NCBI GenBank assembly: GCA_023133315.1 | Contig: JAGLWR010000015.1 | Location: forward strand, 1 to 13,664 | From: Methanomicrobia archaeon | GTDB lineage: Archaea; Methanobacteriota_B; Thermococci; Methanofastidiosales; B48-G16 | Reading direction: 5' to 3' | DNA: 13,664 nucleotides | Shown here: piece by piece, positions 11,327 to 13,664 of the stretch | How the letters are laid out: each line of letters starts with the position of its first letter | Numbering within the stretch: the first letter of the stretch is position 1 | The notes under the pieces: model-generated | Told to the model about the DNA's origin: nothing | Database searches by the model: none | Seen by the model: the letters and a program-made list of their open reading frames with translations, nothing else | Program-made: the position numbers and the translations under genes

Positions 11327-13664
11327 TCCTTTCCAGCCACTATATCTACTTTTCTTCCTTCTGCCCTGTACTCTTTTTCTATCCGTGAAATGTGTTCCTT
11401 TGAAAGCCTGTACTCTGTCACCGTTTCTCCAGATTCTATCCTTTTTGCAATCTCAGGGTCTTGAATTATTTTTACGACCTCTTTTGTTCTATCTCCAAAA
11501 AGTGGACCTATAACTTTATAGTTAGGAACCACCTTGAGGATTTTTTCTTCTATCTCTGGTTTTCCTTTTTTAAACTCTAAATTTTCTACATTCATTGCTC
11601 TCATTATGTCTATTTTTATCGGCCCGAGGTCTTTTGAGGAGAAGATAATGACATCTTTTATTCCTGCATTTAAAGCCATTCCCCTGTCGCTTTTCCATTT
11701 TCTTAGGGAAGCAATTATAGAAACACAAGTTTCGCCTAAATTACTCTCTTTTATCCCGAGTTTTTCTGGCCATGGAGAAACATGGATTGACTCATGCTCT
11801 TCAAATTTTCTGAATATATTTTGATAGATCTCTTCGGTAATGTGGGGAATATAGATAGCAAAAAGCTTTAAATACGTCAAAAGAGCTTTGTAGACGGTAT
11901 ATCTAGAAGATCTATCTTTTTTCTCGTAAAGCCTGTATTTGACAATCTCTAAATAGTTGTCACAGAAATCATGCCAGAAAGAACTTTCTATAAGTGCCCT
12001 CGCTTTACTGTACTCGTATTCATCTAAGTATTCCGTTACTTTTTCTATAATAGAGTCTATTTTATTGAGAATCCATCTGTCTATCTCTTTTAAATCAGAA
12101 GATTCTATTTTCTCATCCAGATGAGAAGAGATTAATCTTGAAGCATTCCATAACTTAATACAGAGCCTGTGTCCGGCCACGACATCCTTATCACTGTAAG
12201 GAAGATCTTCACCTAACTTTACAGACGATGACCACCATCTCACAGCATCTGCGGAGTATTTTTTTACAACGTCCAGAGGAAGAATAACGTTTCCTTTAGA
12301 TTTATGCATCGCTTTTCCTTCTTCATCGAGACCGAAACCTGAAAGCATTATATCCTGCCAGGGAACACTTTTATTATGGAAATAACTTTTTACAACCGTA
12401 TAAAATAGCCACGTCCTTATTATATCATGAGCCTGGGGTCTCAATGAATTCGGATATATTTTTTCCATTAAGGAGTCTTCAGACTCCCATCTTGCAATTA
12501 TCTGTGGAGTTAAGGAAGAGGTAAACCACGTATCCATAACGTCTTTCTCTGGTATGAACTCGTTAGACCCACACGCACACGGTTTTTTTGGGTTATCTTT
12601 GAGAGGATCTACAGGAAGATCTTCTTTCTCAGGTAATACAACGTCTCTACATTTTTTGCAGTACCAAAGAGGGAAAGGTACACCATAATATCGTTGTCGT
12701 GAGATGCACCAGTCCCACCTCAAGTTTTCCACCCATGAGATATATCTTTTTTTCATAAATGCTGGATACCAGTTCATTTTATCCGCTTGGTTTATCCAGA
12801 TGCCCTTCAGATCGAGGACTTTGACGAACCACTGATCTTCAACTAAATATTCTACAGAAGTACCGCATCGTTCATGGGCATTTACTGCATGGCGAAGCTT
12901 TTCTTTTTTAGTTACCAGTTTCTTAGATTCTAATTCATCTAATATGGCCTTTCTGGCCTCTTCTAATCCCATGTCTCTGAATTTTCCTGCTTTTTCATTC
13001 AGAGTTCCATCTTTATTTATAGATATAATGAGGTCTAAATCGTAATCTTTCCACCATTCTATATCCGTTCTGTCACCGAAGGTGCATATCATAACTATAC
13101 CTGTTCCAAACTCTCTATCCACTCTGTGATCTGATATTATCTTAACTCTATTTCCAAAGATTGGGACTACGGCATATTTACCGATTAAATATTTGTATCT
13201 CTCATCGAAGGGATGTACTACAACACTGACGCAGGAAGCAAGAAGCTCCGGTCTCGTAGTTGCTATATGGAGGTCCTTTCCATCTTCTGTTTTGAAAAGG
13301 ATTGTATTTAAGAAAGTATCTTCTTCTTTATCTTCTAATTCAGCCTGTGCTATAGCTGTTCTACAGTGAGGACACCATATAACAGGCTCTTTTTTCCTTT
13401 CCAGTTTTCCCATTTTGTATAACTCTATAAAAGATATCTGGGCCAATCTCTGGCAGTGTTTGTTTATAGTGGAATAAGATAAGCTCCAGTCTACAGAGAT
13501 CCCCAGTCTTGTCCAGATATTCCTGTATTTTTTAGCACCTAACTCTGTTTCCTTTAAACAGAGTTTTACATATTTTTCTCTTCCTATCTCCTCTATGTCT
13601 ACTTTATATTTTTGTTCTACTAACCTGTCAGTCGGCAAGCCATTATCATCAAAACCCATAGGAT
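11305..13664 (-). CDS. valS: Valyl-tRNA synthetase (N-terminus cut by window edge)
   Basis: The frame is open to the right edge; 785 codons are visible and the start and HIGH motif lie outside. Numbering from the methionine at 13659 (internal, not the start): GFDDNGLPTDRLVE at 2-15 is the class I motif after HIGH, CPHC at 96-99 and CKKC at 334-337 with CAC at 361-363 are likely zinc ligands, and about 120-275 is the CP1 editing domain that hydrolyses Thr-tRNA (ATTRPELLASCVSVVVHP; NAHERCGTSVE). WDWCISRQRYYGVPFPLWYC and DTWFTSS follow. The catalytic KMSKS loop reads AMHKSKGN (450-457). An anticodon-binding helical domain follows (LWNASRLI, about 503-640), then a small C-terminal domain. The enzyme attaches valine to tRNA-Val in the cytosol. 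The archaeal type is favoured by PQAHDIIRTWLFY. A short bacterial-style coiled-coil arm is not evident. It ends convergent with the kinase gene. Confidence 0.95.
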   Translation of the reverse strand, partial: PMGFDDNGLPTDRLVEQKYKVDIEEIGREKYVKLCLKETELGAKKYRNIWTRLGISVDWSLSYSTINKHCQRLAQISFIELYKMGKLERKKEPVIWCPHCRTAIAQAELEDKEEDTFLNTILFKTEDGKDLHIATTRPELLASCVSVVVHPFDERYKYLIGKYAVVPIFGNRVKIISDHRVDREFGTGIVMICTFGDRTDIEWWKDYDLDLIISINKDGTLNEKAGKFRDMGLEEARKAILDELESKKLVTKKEKLRHAVNAHERCGTSVEYLVEDQWFVKVLDLKGIWINQADKMNWYPAFMKKRYISWVENLRWDWCISRQRYYGVPFPLWYCKKCRDVVLPEKEDLPVDPLKDNPKKPCACGSNEFIPEKDVMDTWFTSSLTPQIIARWESEDSLMEKIYPNSLRPQAHDIIRTWLFYTVVKSYFHNKSVPWQDIMLSGFGLDEEGKAMHKSKGNVILPLDVVKKYSADAVRWWSSSVKLGEDLPYSDKDVVAGHRLCIKLWNASRLISSHLDEKIESSDLKEIDRWILNKIDSIIEKVTEYLDEYEYSKARALIESSFWHDFCDNYLEIVKYRLYEKKDRSSRYTVYKALLTYLKLFAIYIPHITEEIYQNIFRKFEEHESIHVSPWPEKLGIKESNLGETCVSIIASLRKWKSDRGMALNAGIKDVIIFSSKDLGPIKIDIMRAMNVENLEFKKGKPEIEEKILKVVPNYKVIGPLFGDRTKEVVKIIQDPEIAKRIESGETVTEYRLSKEHISRIEKEYRAEGRKVDIVAGKDYIIEIF

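Noticed and set aside
13657..13659. Methionine at 13659 as the valS start
   Set aside because: The frame continues to the window edge, and GFDDNG is internal to class I synthetases, downstream of the HIGH motif that must lie outside.

Overview
The window is archaeal chromosomal DNA. The evidence is an archaeal DnaG-type primase, an archaeal TrmJ-like tRNA methyltransferase, a DUF460 RNase H-fold protein, an archaeal-style valyl-tRNA synthetase and a COG2150-type ACT regulator. TATA-box promoters are recognisable, and there is a recurring Shine-Dalgarno core, GGTGAT, 3-4 nt before start codons, which complements the ATCACC end of archaeal 16S rRNA. The DNA is AT-rich and compact, with short gaps, 1-4 nt start/stop overlaps and convergent genes that touch or overlap. 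The gene set fits a euryarchaeote or related uncultured lineage; I cannot name a genus. No tRNA, rRNA, CRISPR array, insertion sequence or phage gene was seen.

Layout. (1) 1-1135, plus strand: the 3' end of a secreted-looking protein rich in N-glycosylation sequons with a Lys/Gly/Asp tail, a stand-alone receiver-domain protein whose Shine-Dalgarno overlaps the previous stop codon, and a 38-codon hydrophobic small ORF with a strong ribosome binding site. This is the most accessory-looking part. (2) 1136-1383: an AT-rich promoter region with several TATA-like boxes. (3) 1384-4534: dnaG (plus), DUF460 protein (minus) and trmJ-like methyltransferase (plus); the last two diverge from a 34-bp gap. 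(4) 4526-6551, minus strand: a compact operon read as ACT regulator, TudS-related [4Fe-4S] putative desulfidase, then AcuC/HDAC-family deacetylase. (5) 6631-8058, minus: a secreted DUF2341 protein. It diverges from (6) 8171-9508, plus: a thioredoxin-CcdA/DsbD-like membrane fusion. The gap between them has a strong TATA box and a perfect 17-nt palindrome. (7) 9543-11326, plus: a HAD-superfamily protein of the EhaR/COG4030 kind and a PfkB sugar/nucleoside kinase with a 1-nt overlap. (8) 11305-13664, minus: valS, cut by the right edge of the window.

How the genes fit together. Most are information-processing or housekeeping genes (primase/exosome factor, tRNA modification, aminoacylation) mixed with small-molecule metabolism (HAD phosphatase plus kinase, desulfidase plus deacetylase) and two exported systems (envelope thiol relay, DUF2341 surface protein). 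I see no clear defence or mobile system. The least explained features are the 5' three-gene cassette, the translationally coupled TudS-like/HDAC-like pair, and the overlapping divergent promoters.
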